Positions 1 to 10,764 of a stretch of 64,000 nt of DNA are shown in pieces. Each line of letters starts with the position of its first letter. Positions within the stretch are counted from its first letter, which is position 1. A model generated the notes under the pieces. The model was given only the letters and a program-made list of their open reading frames with translations. It searched no databases and had not been told where the DNA came from. Origin of the DNA: Priestia aryabhattai. Its GTDB lineage: Bacteria; Bacillota; Bacilli; Bacillales; Bacillaceae_H. Where the stretch lies: the NCBI RefSeq assembly GCF_023715685.1, contig NZ_JAMBOQ010000005.1:304001-368000 (forward strand). The letters are read 5' to 3'. A program made the position numbers and the translations under genes.

Positions 1-1
1 A

Positions 2-784
2 GCTGCGTGTGGATCTAACAATGGATCAAAAGATGAAAAGAAAATTGTCGTGGGTGCATCTAATACGCCTCATGCTGAAATTTTAGAACAAGCAAAACCA
101 ATTTTGGAAAAACAAGGAATTGACTTAGAAATTAAAAAGTTCCAAGATTACATCTTACCAAACACAGCTCTTGCAAACAATGAAATTGATGCAAACTACT
201 TCCAGCACGTTCCTTATATGAATTCAGTGCTAAAAGATCACAAGGGTGAAAAAGGTTATGATTTCGTAAGTGCCGGTGCCATTCACATCGAACCAATCGG
301 TATCTACTCTAAAAAATACAAAAGCTTAAAAGACCTTCCGAAAAACGGCACGGTTATTATGCGTGATGCAGTAGCAGAGCAAGGGCGTATTTTATCAATC
401 TTTGAAAAAGCCGGCGTGATTAAATTAAAGCCAGGCGTGAAGAAAATCGATGCCCAAATTAAAGATATCGTAGAAAACCCTAAAAATTTAAAGTTTAAAG
501 CCGATGTTGAAGGCGGATTGTTACCTCAAATGTACAAAAACAATGAAGGTGACGCTGTTGTTATCAATGCCAACTATGCTATCGATGCGGGTTTAGATCC
601 AGTAAAAGATCCAATCGCAGTGGAAAGCAAAGAAAATAACCCATATGCAAACATCATTACGGTTCACAAAGGTGACGAAAACAAAGATACAGTGAAAGCT
701 TTAGTGAAAGTTCTTCACTCTAAAGAAATTCAAGACTACATTAAAGAAAAATACAAAGGCGGAGTCCTGCCTGTAAATAAATAA
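2..784 (+). CDS. metQ: Methionine ABC transporter substrate-binding lipoprotein MetQ (5'-partial)
   Basis: Lipoprotein of the NLPA/MetQ family that captures methionine outside the membrane for the MetN-MetI ABC transporter. The reading frame is open from base 2. The first residues, Ala-Ala-Cys-Gly, look like the end of a lipobox, so only the signal peptide and any upstream metNI genes lie outside the window. About 260 residues remain, almost the whole mature protein, with family segments such as ANYFQHVPYM and GAIHIEPIGIYS. A terminator follows immediately, so this is the last gene of its unit. The GTG at base 50 is internal, not a start. Family assignment is firm; substrate is inferred from the family. 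Confidence 0.9.
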   Translation, partial: AACGSNNGSKDEKKIVVGASNTPHAEILEQAKPILEKQGIDLEIKKFQDYILPNTALANNEIDANYFQHVPYMNSVLKDHKGEKGYDFVSAGAIHIEPIGIYSKKYKSLKDLPKNGTVIMRDAVAEQGRILSIFEKAGVIKLKPGVKKIDAQIKDIVENPKNLKFKADVEGGLLPQMYKNNEGDAVVINANYAIDAGLDPVKDPIAVESKENNPYANIITVHKGDENKDTVKALVKVLHSKEIQDYIKEKYKGGVLPVNK

Positions 785-791
785 TAGAAGA

Positions 792-827
792 AAAGCGCTT
801 GCCCACTGTGGGTAAGTGCTTTTTTTG
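792..827 (+). terminator. Rho-independent terminator after metQ
   Basis: Bases 794-806 pair with 808-820 (AGCGCTTGCCCAC against GTGGGTAAGTGCT, with wobbles), followed by a T run. It closes the metQ unit. Confidence 0.85.
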
Positions 828-906
828 TATGCGGGAAAACGAATAACTCTTATTTTTCTCACGTATACTAACCGTGAAAACTTTACTGATGATGGGAGCT
901 GACGTT

Positions 907-1272
907 ATGCAGCAAGAAGCACGTCATTCAACTGAGCAAGCACTTCATGATTATAAAATGGGTGTTGGGAAATTTAGCGAAAAATTGCCGGAAGTAACAA
1001 AAACGTTTAATGCGTTTACTGAAGCATGTTTTGGAGAAGGTTCTCTTTCTAAAAAAGAAAAGCAGTTAATTGCGCTAGGAATCAGCGTAGTAGCTCAAGA
1101 CGAGTACTGTATGATCTATCATACAAAAGGCTGCATTGATCAAGGTGCAACTGAGCAAGAAATTTTAGAAGCATGCGGAGTGTCAGCAGCATTTGGCGGA
1201 GGCGCAGCGATGAGTCAGTCCGTTACGCTTGTCCAAGAGTGCATTTCTGAACTGACTAGCCACACGCACTAA
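907..1272 (+). CDS. Carboxymuconolactone decarboxylase / AhpD-like family protein
   Basis: Small helical protein of about 121 residues in the CMD/AhpD family, whose members are peroxidase-linked or decarboxylase-like. The core contains [23 protein letters not shown] and a GAxxxEI-type segment ([10 protein letters not shown]). A Cys followed four residues later by His (CMIYH) lies where AhpD has its redox CxxC, so a classic AhpD disulfide is not evident. The start is placed at the ATG at 907 because GGGAG at 894-898 is well spaced from it; an upstream GTG at 874 lacks a good ribosome-binding site. It is a single gene between two terminators. The precise reaction is not known. Confidence 0.75.
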   Translation: MQQEARHSTEQALHDYKMGVGKFSEKLPEVTKTFNAFTEACFGEGSLSKKEKQLIALGISVVAQDEYCMIYHTKGCIDQGATEQEILEACGVSAAFGGGAAMSQSVTLVQECISELTSHTH

Positions 1273-1288
1273 GTAAATAAAGCGGGTG

Positions 1289-1339
1289 AAAAAAGCTTGT
1301 CTTAGAAGGCTCCACAGGGTCTTTTAAGGCAACTTTTTT
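1289..1339 (+). terminator. Long-stem terminator after the CMD gene
   Basis: An A-rich left arm (1289-1313) pairs through an imperfect stem of about 20 bp with 1317-1339, which ends in a run of six T. It separates the CMD gene from the suf leader. Confidence 0.75.
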
Positions 1340-1380
1340 ATGATTGGATTTAGTCTTAAAAAACGTACATAATGGTTTAA

Positions 1381-1401
1381 AACCTTTTGGGTCAAAAGGT
1401 T
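1381..1401. repeat. Perfect 9-bp inverted repeat upstream of the suf promoter
   Basis: AACCTTTTG (1381-1389) and CAAAAGGTT (1393-1401) form a perfect dyad around a 3-base centre. No T run follows, so it is not a terminator. It lies about 16 bp upstream of the proposed -35 box of sufC, a position suited to a regulator site. No known consensus is recognised. Confidence 0.5.
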
Positions 1402-1416
1402 GCTATAAATTTTCAT

Positions 1417-1453
1417 TTGTTATAAGATTGTAATGAGAATAAAATGAGAATAA
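1417..1453 (+). promoter_or_regulatory. Probable sigma-A promoter of the suf operon with tandem direct repeat
   Basis: TTGTTA (1417-1422), a 17-bp spacer and TAAAAT (1440-1445) give a plausible sigma-A promoter about 60 bp before sufC. The -10 box lies across two perfect, adjacent copies of AATGAGAATAA (1432-1442 and 1443-1453). The 11-bp period is about one helical turn, as expected for an operator that would block polymerase. The GAGAAT cores weakly resemble Fur-family half sites; that link is only a guess. Confidence 0.55.
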
Positions 1454-1512
1454 TTAAAAAGATATAGGTATATCGTTTTTTACTATATACGTCTATAACT
1501 GGAGGTTTTAAT

Positions 1513-2298
1513 ATGGCAGGGTCAACTTTAACAATTAAAGATCTTCATGTTGCAATTGAAGGTAAAGAAATTTTAAAAGGTGTTAATTTAGAAGTTAAGG
1601 GCGGCGAAATCCATGCAATCATGGGACCAAACGGTACTGGTAAATCAACATTATCTTCAGCAATCATGGGACATCCTAAATACGAGGTTACACAAGGAAG
1701 CATCACGCTAGACGGCGAAGATGTACTTGAGATGGAAGTAGATGAGCGCGCTCGTGCAGGTCTATTCCTAGCGATGCAATACCCAAGTGAAATCAGCGGT
1801 GTAACAAATGCAGACTTCTTACGTTCAGCAATTAATGCTCGTCGTGAAGAAGGCGAAGAAATTTCACTAATGAAATTCATCCGTCAATTAGATAAAAACA
1901 TGGATTTCTTAGAAATGGATCAAGACATGGCACAGCGTTACCTAAACGAAGGTTTCTCTGGCGGTGAGAAGAAGCGTAACGAAATTCTTCAATTAATGAT
2001 GCTTCAACCAGGAATTGCAATTTTAGATGAAATTGACTCTGGTTTAGATATTGATGCGTTAAAAGTTGTATCAAAAGGCATTAATGAACTGCGCGGCAGC
2101 GAGTTCGGTTGCTTAATGATTACTCACTACCAACGTTTATTAAACTATATTACACCAGATAAAGTTCACGTTATGATGCAAGGTCGCGTTGTAAAATCAG
2201 GCGGACCAGAATTAGCACAGCGTCTAGAGGCAGAAGGTTATGACTGGATCAAACAAGAATTAGGTATTGAAGACGAAACTGTAGAGCAAGAAGCTTAA
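1513..2298 (+). CDS. sufC: Fe-S cluster assembly ATPase SufC
   Basis: Cytoplasmic ABC-type ATPase of the SUF scaffold complex SufBC2D; ATP hydrolysis drives the conformational change that lets SufB-SufD build an Fe-S cluster. The 261 residues show Walker A (GPNGTGKST, 38-46), the SufC-type signature FSGGEKKRNEI, Walker B (IAILDEIDSGLD) and a switch His in MITHYQR. GGAGG at 1501-1505 is spaced seven bases from the ATG. It is the first gene of sufCDSUB, equivalent to B. subtilis yurY. A single leader promoter probably serves all five genes. Certain assignment. Confidence 0.98.
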   Translation: MAGSTLTIKDLHVAIEGKEILKGVNLEVKGGEIHAIMGPNGTGKSTLSSAIMGHPKYEVTQGSITLDGEDVLEMEVDERARAGLFLAMQYPSEISGVTNADFLRSAINARREEGEEISLMKFIRQLDKNMDFLEMDQDMAQRYLNEGFSGGEKKRNEILQLMMLQPGIAILDEIDSGLDIDALKVVSKGINELRGSEFGCLMITHYQRLLNYITPDKVHVMMQGRVVKSGGPELAQRLEAEGYDWIKQELGIEDETVEQEA

Positions 2299-2315
2299 GA
2301 GTTAGGAGGATCTCT

Positions 2316-5267
<2,952 letters not shown>

Positions 5268-5312
5268 GACCTTCATTCATTCCCAATCCTATCAAGTAGG
5301 GGGTAATAAAAG

Positions 5313-6710
5313 ATGGCTAAAAAAATGCCAGAGATCGGCGATTATAAATATGGATTTTCCGATAAAGACGTATCAATTTTCCGCTCTAAACGCGGTTTAA
5401 CAAAAGAAATCGTAGAAGAAATTTCTCGTATGAAAGAGGAACCACAATGGATGCTTGACTTCCGTTTGAAGTCTTTAGAGCACTTCTACAACATGCCAAT
5501 GCCACAGTGGGGCGGAGACATGGCGAGCTTAGACTTTGATGAAATTACGTACTACGTAAAACCATCTGAGAAGTCTGAACGCTCTTGGGATGAAGTTCCT
5601 GAAGAAATTAAACAAACGTTTGATAAACTTGGTATTCCTGAAGCAGAGCAAAAATATCTTGCGGGTGTATCAGCTCAGTACGAATCTGAAGTTGTTTATC
5701 ACAACATGAAAGAAGATCTTGAAGCACAAGGTATTGTATTTAAAGATACAGATACGGCGCTAAAAGAAAACGAAGATATTTTCCGCGAGCATTTTGGAAA
5801 AGTTATCCCGCCAACGGATAACAAATTCTCTGCTCTTAACTCGGCGGTTTGGTCTGGTGGATCATTCATTTACGTACCAAAAGGCGTAAAAGTAGATACG
5901 CCATTACAAGCTTATTTCCGTATTAACTCTGAAAATATGGGACAGTTTGAGCGTACGTTAATTATTGCTGATGAAGGCTCACACGTTCACTATGTAGAGG
6001 GCTGTACAGCACCTGTTTATACAACAAACTCTCTTCACAGTGCCGTTGTAGAAATCATTATCAAAAAAGACGCGTATTGCCGCTATACAACAATTCAAAA
6101 CTGGGCGAACAACGTATACAACCTTGTAACAAAACGCGCAGTTTGTGAAGCAAACGCAACAATGGAATGGATTGATGGAAACATCGGTTCTAAGTTAACA
6201 ATGAAATATCCAGCTGTTATCTTAAAAGGCGAAGGTGCACGTGGTATGACATTATCCATTGCCCTTGCTGGTAAAGGACAGCACCAAGATGCTGGTGCAA
6301 AAATGATTCATTTAGCACCAAACACATCTTCAACAATCGTATCAAAATCAATTTCAAAACAAGGCGGTAAAGTAACATACCGCGGTATCGTACACTTCGG
6401 CCGTAAAGCAGAAGGCGCACGTGCGAACATTGAGTGTGATACGCTAATTATGGATAATCAATCAACTTCTGATACAATTCCGTACAATGAGATTTTAAAT
6501 GATAACATCTCACTTGAGCATGAAGCGAAAGTATCGAAAGTATCTGAAGAACAATTATTCTACCTAATGAGCCGCGGTATTTCTGAAGAAGAAGCAACAG
6601 AAATGATTGTAATGGGCTTTATTGAGCCATTTACAAAAGAGCTTCCAATGGAATATGCAGTAGAAATGAACCGTCTAATCAAATTTGAAATGGAAGGTTC
6701 AATCGGTTAA
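5313..6710 (+). CDS. sufB: Fe-S cluster assembly scaffold SufB
   Basis: Core scaffold of the SufBC2D complex, 465 residues, on which the nascent cluster is built. Family landmarks include [20 protein letters not shown], the [20 protein letters not shown] region and [24 protein letters not shown] with the conserved Glu-His pair. A G-rich ribosome-binding site (around 5298-5303) precedes the ATG. It ends the suf operon; a strong terminator follows. B. subtilis counterpart is yurU. Intact and of normal length. Confidence 0.98.
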   Translation: MAKKMPEIGDYKYGFSDKDVSIFRSKRGLTKEIVEEISRMKEEPQWMLDFRLKSLEHFYNMPMPQWGGDMASLDFDEITYYVKPSEKSERSWDEVPEEIKQTFDKLGIPEAEQKYLAGVSAQYESEVVYHNMKEDLEAQGIVFKDTDTALKENEDIFREHFGKVIPPTDNKFSALNSAVWSGGSFIYVPKGVKVDTPLQAYFRINSENMGQFERTLIIADEGSHVHYVEGCTAPVYTTNSLHSAVVEIIIKKDAYCRYTTIQNWANNVYNLVTKRAVCEANATMEWIDGNIGSKLTMKYPAVILKGEGARGMTLSIALAGKGQHQDAGAKMIHLAPNTSSTIVSKSISKQGGKVTYRGIVHFGRKAEGARANIECDTLIMDNQSTSDTIPYNEILNDNISLEHEAKVSKVSEEQLFYLMSRGISEEEATEMIVMGFIEPFTKELPMEYAVEMNRLIKFEMEGSIG

Positions 6711-6718
6711 TAATAGAT

Positions 6719-6755
6719 AAAAACTCGTTTGCTGTTTATGCAAACGAGTTTTTTT
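6719..6755 (+). terminator. Terminator of the suf operon
   Basis: AAACTCGTTTGC (6721-6732) pairs perfectly with GCAAACGAGTTT (6740-6751) across a 7-base loop, followed by T residues. Confidence 0.92.
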
Positions 6756-6812
6756 GTATAGTTTGTATTAAAATAAAGAAAAGCGATGCTAAGAAAATAG
6801 AGGAGGAATGGC

Positions 6813-7667
6813 ATGATTTATATTGGAGTCACAGGCTGGGGAGATCATGATTCATTATATGAAGCGGGTGTTTCATCAAGAGACAAGCTTGCCGTATACG
6901 CAGGCCATTTTCCAATTGTTGAAGTCGATTCATCTTTTTACGCAATTCAACCCAAATCAAATGTAGAAAAGTGGGTGAATGATACACCCGAATCTTTTCG
7001 TTTTGTGGTAAAAGCCTATCAAGGCATGACAGGGCATATGAGAGAAGGAAATCCGTTTGATAGCAAGGAAGAAATGTTTAATGCATTTTTAGATTCAGTG
7101 AAGCCGTACGTAACCTCGAATAAGCTGGCTATGATTTTATTTCAAATGCCACCTTGGTTTGACTGTACCAAAGAAAACGTAGCATATTTGAGATATAGCC
7201 GTGAGAAGTTTGGAGATTTGCCAGTAGCTCTTGAGTTTCGAAATCAAACTTGGTTTAAGCCATTTTTCTATGATAAAACGCTAACGTTTATGGAACAAGA
7301 GAAGTGGATTCATGGTATTTGTGATGAACCGCAGGCAGGAGAAGGATCTATTCCAATTGTGATTCATGCTACAGATAAACAGAAAACACTCATACGTTTT
7401 CATGGACGAAACGTGCACGGCTGGAACAAGCCTGCAGAAGGCAATTGGCGAGCGGTAAGGTTTTTGTATCGTTACAATGAAAAAGAGCTCCTAGAGTGGA
7501 AAAAACGCCTTGAAAAGCTGCAAAAGCAAACGAAGGACATTTACCTGTTATTTAATAATAACTCCGGCGGAGATGCTGTACATAATGCCAAACAGCTCAT
7601 GAGTATATTAAATATTGAATATGAGAATTTAGCTCCTAAACAATTAGATTTTTTTAACGAATTTTAG
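6813..7667 (+). CDS. DUF72 family protein (YunF-like)
   Basis: Cytoplasmic TIM-barrel-like protein of 284 residues in the DUF72 family, whose biochemical role is not established. Family segments seen are YIGVTGWGDH near the start, VEVDSSFYAIQ, the LAMILFQMPPWF strand, VALEFRNQTW, and YLLFNNNSGGDAVHNA near the end. AGGAGG lies seven to eight bases before the ATG. It stands alone between the suf terminator and yunC. The family call is firm from these motifs; no reaction should be assigned. Confidence 0.85.
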   Translation: MIYIGVTGWGDHDSLYEAGVSSRDKLAVYAGHFPIVEVDSSFYAIQPKSNVEKWVNDTPESFRFVVKAYQGMTGHMREGNPFDSKEEMFNAFLDSVKPYVTSNKLAMILFQMPPWFDCTKENVAYLRYSREKFGDLPVALEFRNQTWFKPFFYDKTLTFMEQEKWIHGICDEPQAGEGSIPIVIHATDKQKTLIRFHGRNVHGWNKPAEGNWRAVRFLYRYNEKELLEWKKRLEKLQKQTKDIYLLFNNNSGGDAVHNAKQLMSILNIEYENLAPKQLDFFNEF

Positions 7668-7799
7668 CACTGAGTCCTATAAAAGTTTATATAAATAAGG
7701 AAGAAGGAATATAAACGTCAAATAGGTAGAAAAGTATATGTAAAACCTCACTTTTTTCTTTAAATATCATAAATTGATTAAAGAAAGGAGTGAGTTACT

Positions 7800-8102
7800 A
7801 TGATTACCTTAGCGCCTATCGTAATTGAAGGTCATACGTTTAATGCAGTTACCGTATTGCTGCCAAAAACAACTCTGTTAACAATCTCATCAGATAAAGG
7901 GTACATTATGTGCGGAGCACTAGACGTAGGTCTATTAAATGATAAATTAGCTGATCGTCAAATAATAGCAGGAAGAGCCGTAGGAGTACGTACAATTGAG
8001 CAGCTTCTTGAAGCACCGCTTGAATCTGTAACGCTTGAAGCTGAAAAAAGAGGGATTTTTAAAGGAACAATTGGTAAAGATGCGTTATTAAAAATGCTTT
8101 AA
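7800..8102 (+). CDS. yunC: YunC-like DUF1805 protein
   Basis: Small 100-residue protein of the DUF1805/YunC family, function unknown. The pattern ITLAPIVIEGHTFNAVTVLLPKTTLL and GYIMCGALDVGLLN matches the family. A Shine-Dalgarno AAAGGAG precedes the ATG. It is followed by a terminator-like hairpin that also contains the ribosome-binding site of yunB. The conserved neighbourhood with yunB and lytH as in B. subtilis supports the name. Confidence 0.8.
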   Translation: MITLAPIVIEGHTFNAVTVLLPKTTLLTISSDKGYIMCGALDVGLLNDKLADRQIIAGRAVGVRTIEQLLEAPLESVTLEAEKRGIFKGTIGKDALLKML

Positions 8103-8146
8103 TATAGTGGAGAATTTAAGATAAAACTTTTTAAAAGAAGCGTGAA

Positions 8147-8193
8147 CCTCCTTATACATGCATACATATAGCTTGTAAGGAGGGATTTTTTTT
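8147..8193 (+). promoter_or_regulatory. Terminator-like hairpin containing the yunB ribosome-binding site
   Basis: CCTCCTTA (8147-8154) pairs perfectly with TAAGGAGG (8176-8183), and a run of eight T (8186-8193) follows, so this looks like the terminator of yunC. The right arm is also the Shine-Dalgarno of yunB, whose TTG start overlaps the end of the T run. The loop contains CATACATA (8161-8168), resembling a sigma-E -10 element, although no good -35 is visible. RNA coming from upstream would either stop here or have a masked ribosome-binding site. Confidence 0.55.
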
Positions 8194-8944
8194 GGTTAAA
8201 CTTCGTCGGAAATTAACAAGAAAAGGCCCGCTTCCTTTTCGCTACGTTCTGTTGCTCACCTTTCTTTTTTTTATGCTTTCCACGGGTGTAGGATTATGGC
8301 TAATTAATAGAGGGATTGAACCGACGTTAATGAAATATGCTGAAGCACAAACAAAAGAGATTGCAACTTTAGTTATTAATAAAGCGGTGAATAAACAGGT
8401 ACTTGATCAATTAGACGTAGATGTCATTAAAGTGGAATCTACACCTAACGGTCAAGTAGCCAAAATCGATACAGCGCTTGTAAATCGGGTTAGAGCTCAG
8501 ACTACGTCATTTGTCCAGGCTAACTTGAAAGAAGCAGAGAAAGGGAATTTAGATGCACTTGAACTTCCAACAGATATTCGTATTGAAAAAAGTGCAAAGT
8601 TGCGTAATCAAGGAATTGTATACCAAGTTCCGCTTGGGCAAGCTACTAATAATGCGCTGCTTGGAAATTTAGGTCCGTTGATTCCGGTTAAGTTTCATGC
8701 TATTGGTGACGTTCAAACAGACGTAGTGCGGAAAATCGAGGAGTATGGAATAAATAATGCGTTTCTTGAAGTATCTATCAAAGTAAAAGTAAACATGCAA
8801 ATCATTATCCCGTTTGCAACTAGAAAAACAACCGTTACGGCTACAATTCCGGTAGGAGGGACCGTTATCCCTGGAAATGTTCCTGACTATTTTAACGGTG
8901 GAAACTCGTCTTCTCCGGCCATTGAACTTCCGAAGAAAAATTAA
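8192..8944 (+). CDS. yunB: Sporulation protein YunB
   Basis: Membrane-anchored protein of 250 residues homologous to B. subtilis YunB, a mother-cell sporulation protein. A basic N-terminus (KLRRKLTRKGPLP) is followed by one transmembrane helix at about residues 18-42 and an extracytoplasmic domain ending in a Gly/Ser-rich tail. The start is TTG at 8192 because AAGGAGG sits seven to eight bases upstream and the N-terminus then aligns with the family (KGPLPFRYV). Its ribosome-binding site lies in a terminator-like stem. Sigma-E control is known for the B. subtilis gene; here it is inferred. Confidence 0.85.
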   Translation: MVKLRRKLTRKGPLPFRYVLLLTFLFFMLSTGVGLWLINRGIEPTLMKYAEAQTKEIATLVINKAVNKQVLDQLDVDVIKVESTPNGQVAKIDTALVNRVRAQTTSFVQANLKEAEKGNLDALELPTDIRIEKSAKLRNQGIVYQVPLGQATNNALLGNLGPLIPVKFHAIGDVQTDVVRKIEEYGINNAFLEVSIKVKVNMQIIIPFATRKTTVTATIPVGGTVIPGNVPDYFNGGNSSSPAIELPKKN

Positions 8945-8977
8945 CAATATTATATTAACGTGATAAAGTATTATTGT

Positions 8978-9021
8978 AAAAGCAGGTGCGGAAGTTCAAA
9001 AAGACTTTCATACCTGCTTTT
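8978..9021 (+). terminator. Terminator after yunB
   Basis: AAAAGCAGGT (8978-8987) pairs perfectly with ACCTGCTTTT (9012-9021), and an inner stem (8990-8995 with 9004-9009) extends it. It ends exactly where the residual transporter homology begins. Confidence 0.85.
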
Positions 9022-9026
9022 ATTCA

Positions 9027-9302
9027 TTGGATGATTTATCTGAATTTTCTATAATACGAATCGGATCATGGTGGAAAATATGTTTAGGAGTAGTTACACC
9101 ACTTGTACTTGGGTATATGATGTTTGATAACTTCCGAAAAAATATTTCGGAAAATTACGAACAGTATGCAACGGCTTTTGTAGGTCCTTTTGGTTGGGGT
9201 GTGGCAGCTCTGGCTGTTATTTTAGGGATTACTTTCTCTTTTGCACGATGGAAAGATGGGACGATCCGTTTGTCAGTTAAAGAGAAAGGGATTTCTAAAT
9301 AA
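9027..9302 (+). pseudogene. C-terminal remnant of an NSS-family amino-acid transporter (MetP-like)
   Basis: An open frame of about 91 residues resembles only the last one and a half to two membrane segments of a sodium:neurotransmitter-symporter protein (IIRIGSWWKICLGVVTPLVLGYMMFDN, then a second helix around GWGVAALAVILGITFSFA). Full-length members have about 450 to 500 residues, so roughly the first 80 percent is missing. The frame opens at a TTG with no ribosome-binding site and lies directly downstream of the yunB terminator. It ends in TAATG, coupled to metS, as in intact metPS operons. I read it as a deletion remnant, probably not translated. Confidence 0.75.
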
Positions 9303-9418
9303 TGGATGGAAGTTCAATTACAATGATGGTTGTAGGGATGGTCATCATATGGGGCGGCTTGGCCGCGAGTATTGCTCATGCTGTGAAAAAAGCAAAAGAA
9401 AGTAAAGCATCAGGATAA
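9302..9418 (+). CDS. metS: Methionine/alanine importer small subunit MetS
   Basis: A 38-residue single-span membrane peptide (MDGSSITMMVVGMVIIWGG, then a short basic tail HAVKKAKESK). This is the layout of MetS, the small subunit needed by the NSS transporter MetP described in Corynebacterium. The ATG overlaps the stop of the upstream transporter remnant (TAATG), the normal coupling. Here the large subunit is truncated, so MetS is an orphan: either useless, or able to serve another MetP-type transporter elsewhere. A terminator follows. Confidence 0.75.
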   Translation: MDGSSITMMVVGMVIIWGGLAASIAHAVKKAKESKASG

Positions 9419-9449
9419 AAAACAAGAAGCATTTGCTTCCTGTTTTTTA
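9417..9449. terminator. Bidirectional terminator between metS and lytH
   Basis: A-run, AAGAAGCA, short loop, TGCTTCCT and T-run form a near-perfect hairpin usable from both strands; the lytH stop codon overlaps its right edge. Confidence 0.85.
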
Positions 9450-10448
9450 TTTTTTCTTTAGCTCTAAACGATCATTTCTTTCCCACGTTCTTAACTGAGG
9501 ATATGGGTCAAACGACCACTCATTTCTGCCGTTATCTTTATACATTCCATAATGCAAGTGAGGAGGGAATTTCCCAGAAGTTCCAGGAGGTCCATAACCG
9601 GAACTTCCTACTCCGCCAATGAGTGTTCCTGGTTCTACAATTTGTCCTACTTTTAAATTTTTTGCAAATCCGCTTAAATGAGCTAAATAGTGATAGTTAT
9701 TATGAAGGTCCCGAATACCGATTCGCCAGCCTCCATATTTATTCCATCCTTTAAGTTCAATAATGCCATAGCAAGGGGATTTTACTGGAACTCCATAATC
9801 TGCAAAAATGTCTGTTCCTTCATGAATTCGTTTTCCACCCCAGCCGCGCGCATCTCCCCATGTACTGCGATAACTGTAGTTCGCACGGAGAGGCACAGGA
9901 AATGAAGAACCTTTTAAATCAATACGACCGTAATGGCGAAAAATTTTAGCATTCCCTAAAATAATATCAACCGCTTTAGCCCGGTGATAATAGTTCCAAA
10001 GCGCAATTTTAATATAGTCTTCGGACACCCCGAACGTCCGAATATAATCTGCCATTGTAAAAAGCATATCTTCATCATTAAATTGGTCTGCTTTTTTGTC
10101 TCCGTTCCCATCTTTGCCCATTCCCCCGAGGAGAGAAATAGTAAGTGGGTTTGTATCTTCCAAATTTGGATTTAAAGAACCTGACCATTTTTCTGGAGGA
10201 TAATAAATGGCGATCGCACCTTTTTCTCTTGGAATATCTTTATGAGAGCGTCGAATATTTCTTTCATACTGGTCAATCCCAGCAAAGTAATACCAAGGAA
10301 TCGTAGTAGCGGCTTCCATTTGTTTATACAGCTCTAATCTCTTTTGAATAAGCAGTTTTTCTTGATCCGCTGAAGATTCAGCTGTTACGTGGTGCCATCC
10401 TGTGAATATAGACATGAACATAAAAAGTAAGATAATCGTTTTGCGCAT
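9447..10448 (-). CDS. lytH: Sporulation L-Ala-D-Glu endopeptidase LytH (M23 family)
   Basis: Secreted zinc peptidase of 333 residues that, in B. subtilis, trims peptide side chains of spore cortex peptidoglycan to single L-alanine. A signal peptide covers about residues 1-23 (MRKTIILLFMFMSIFTGW...TAESS). The C-terminal M23 domain shows the metal-site motifs HEGTDIFADYG and HLHYG with the intervening HLSG. A G-rich ribosome-binding site (AAAGGGGG) precedes the ATG. It corresponds to B. subtilis yunA, a sigma-K gene; the regulation is inferred. Confidence 0.9.
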   Translation of the reverse strand: MRKTIILLFMFMSIFTGWHHVTAESSADQEKLLIQKRLELYKQMEAATTIPWYYFAGIDQYERNIRRSHKDIPREKGAIAIYYPPEKWSGSLNPNLEDTNPLTISLLGGMGKDGNGDKKADQFNDEDMLFTMADYIRTFGVSEDYIKIALWNYYHRAKAVDIILGNAKIFRHYGRIDLKGSSFPVPLRANYSYRSTWGDARGWGGKRIHEGTDIFADYGVPVKSPCYGIIELKGWNKYGGWRIGIRDLHNNYHYLAHLSGFAKNLKVGQIVEPGTLIGGVGSSGYGPPGTSGKFPPHLHYGMYKDNGRNEWSFDPYPQLRTWERNDRLELKKK

Positions 10449-10764
10449 CGTGTTTCCCCCTTTCTAAAAATAGTGTGTAACACTAGTTTGCAGCGAGAAA
10501 AAAGATTTCATAAATATTAATTAATGGAAATTGCTTCAAAACTTTTTTAAAGAATTTTATTCAGAAGATAAATGGAAATTATATGGAGGATGAAAACGCA
10601 CACATTGGCATGGAAAATAGAAGAAAACTGAGGGAAATAAAGAGCAGACAACTTGTCGAATCTCACTTTTTTATGATAAAGTGACATATAGTTATGTTTT
10701 TAATATGTAGTTAAAATTAAGCATATAGGTTATAGACATTTTCTAGATTGGTGGAGTTGATAAT
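10449..10764. other. Divergent intergenic region lytH / lipA
   Basis: A 316-bp AT-rich stretch with no credible ORF, holding the back-to-back promoters of lytH and lipA. A dyad TAGTGT-N3-ACACTA (10475-10489) lies on the lytH side. Another dyad, TCACTTT and AAAGTGA (about 10663-10684), lies on the lipA side around TATGAT. I cannot place either promoter confidently. Confidence 0.5.

Noticed and set aside
1545-1880. Minus-strand open frame inside sufC
   Set aside because: Ser/Arg/Pro-rich translation without a ribosome-binding site, opposite a fully conserved gene: a shadow.
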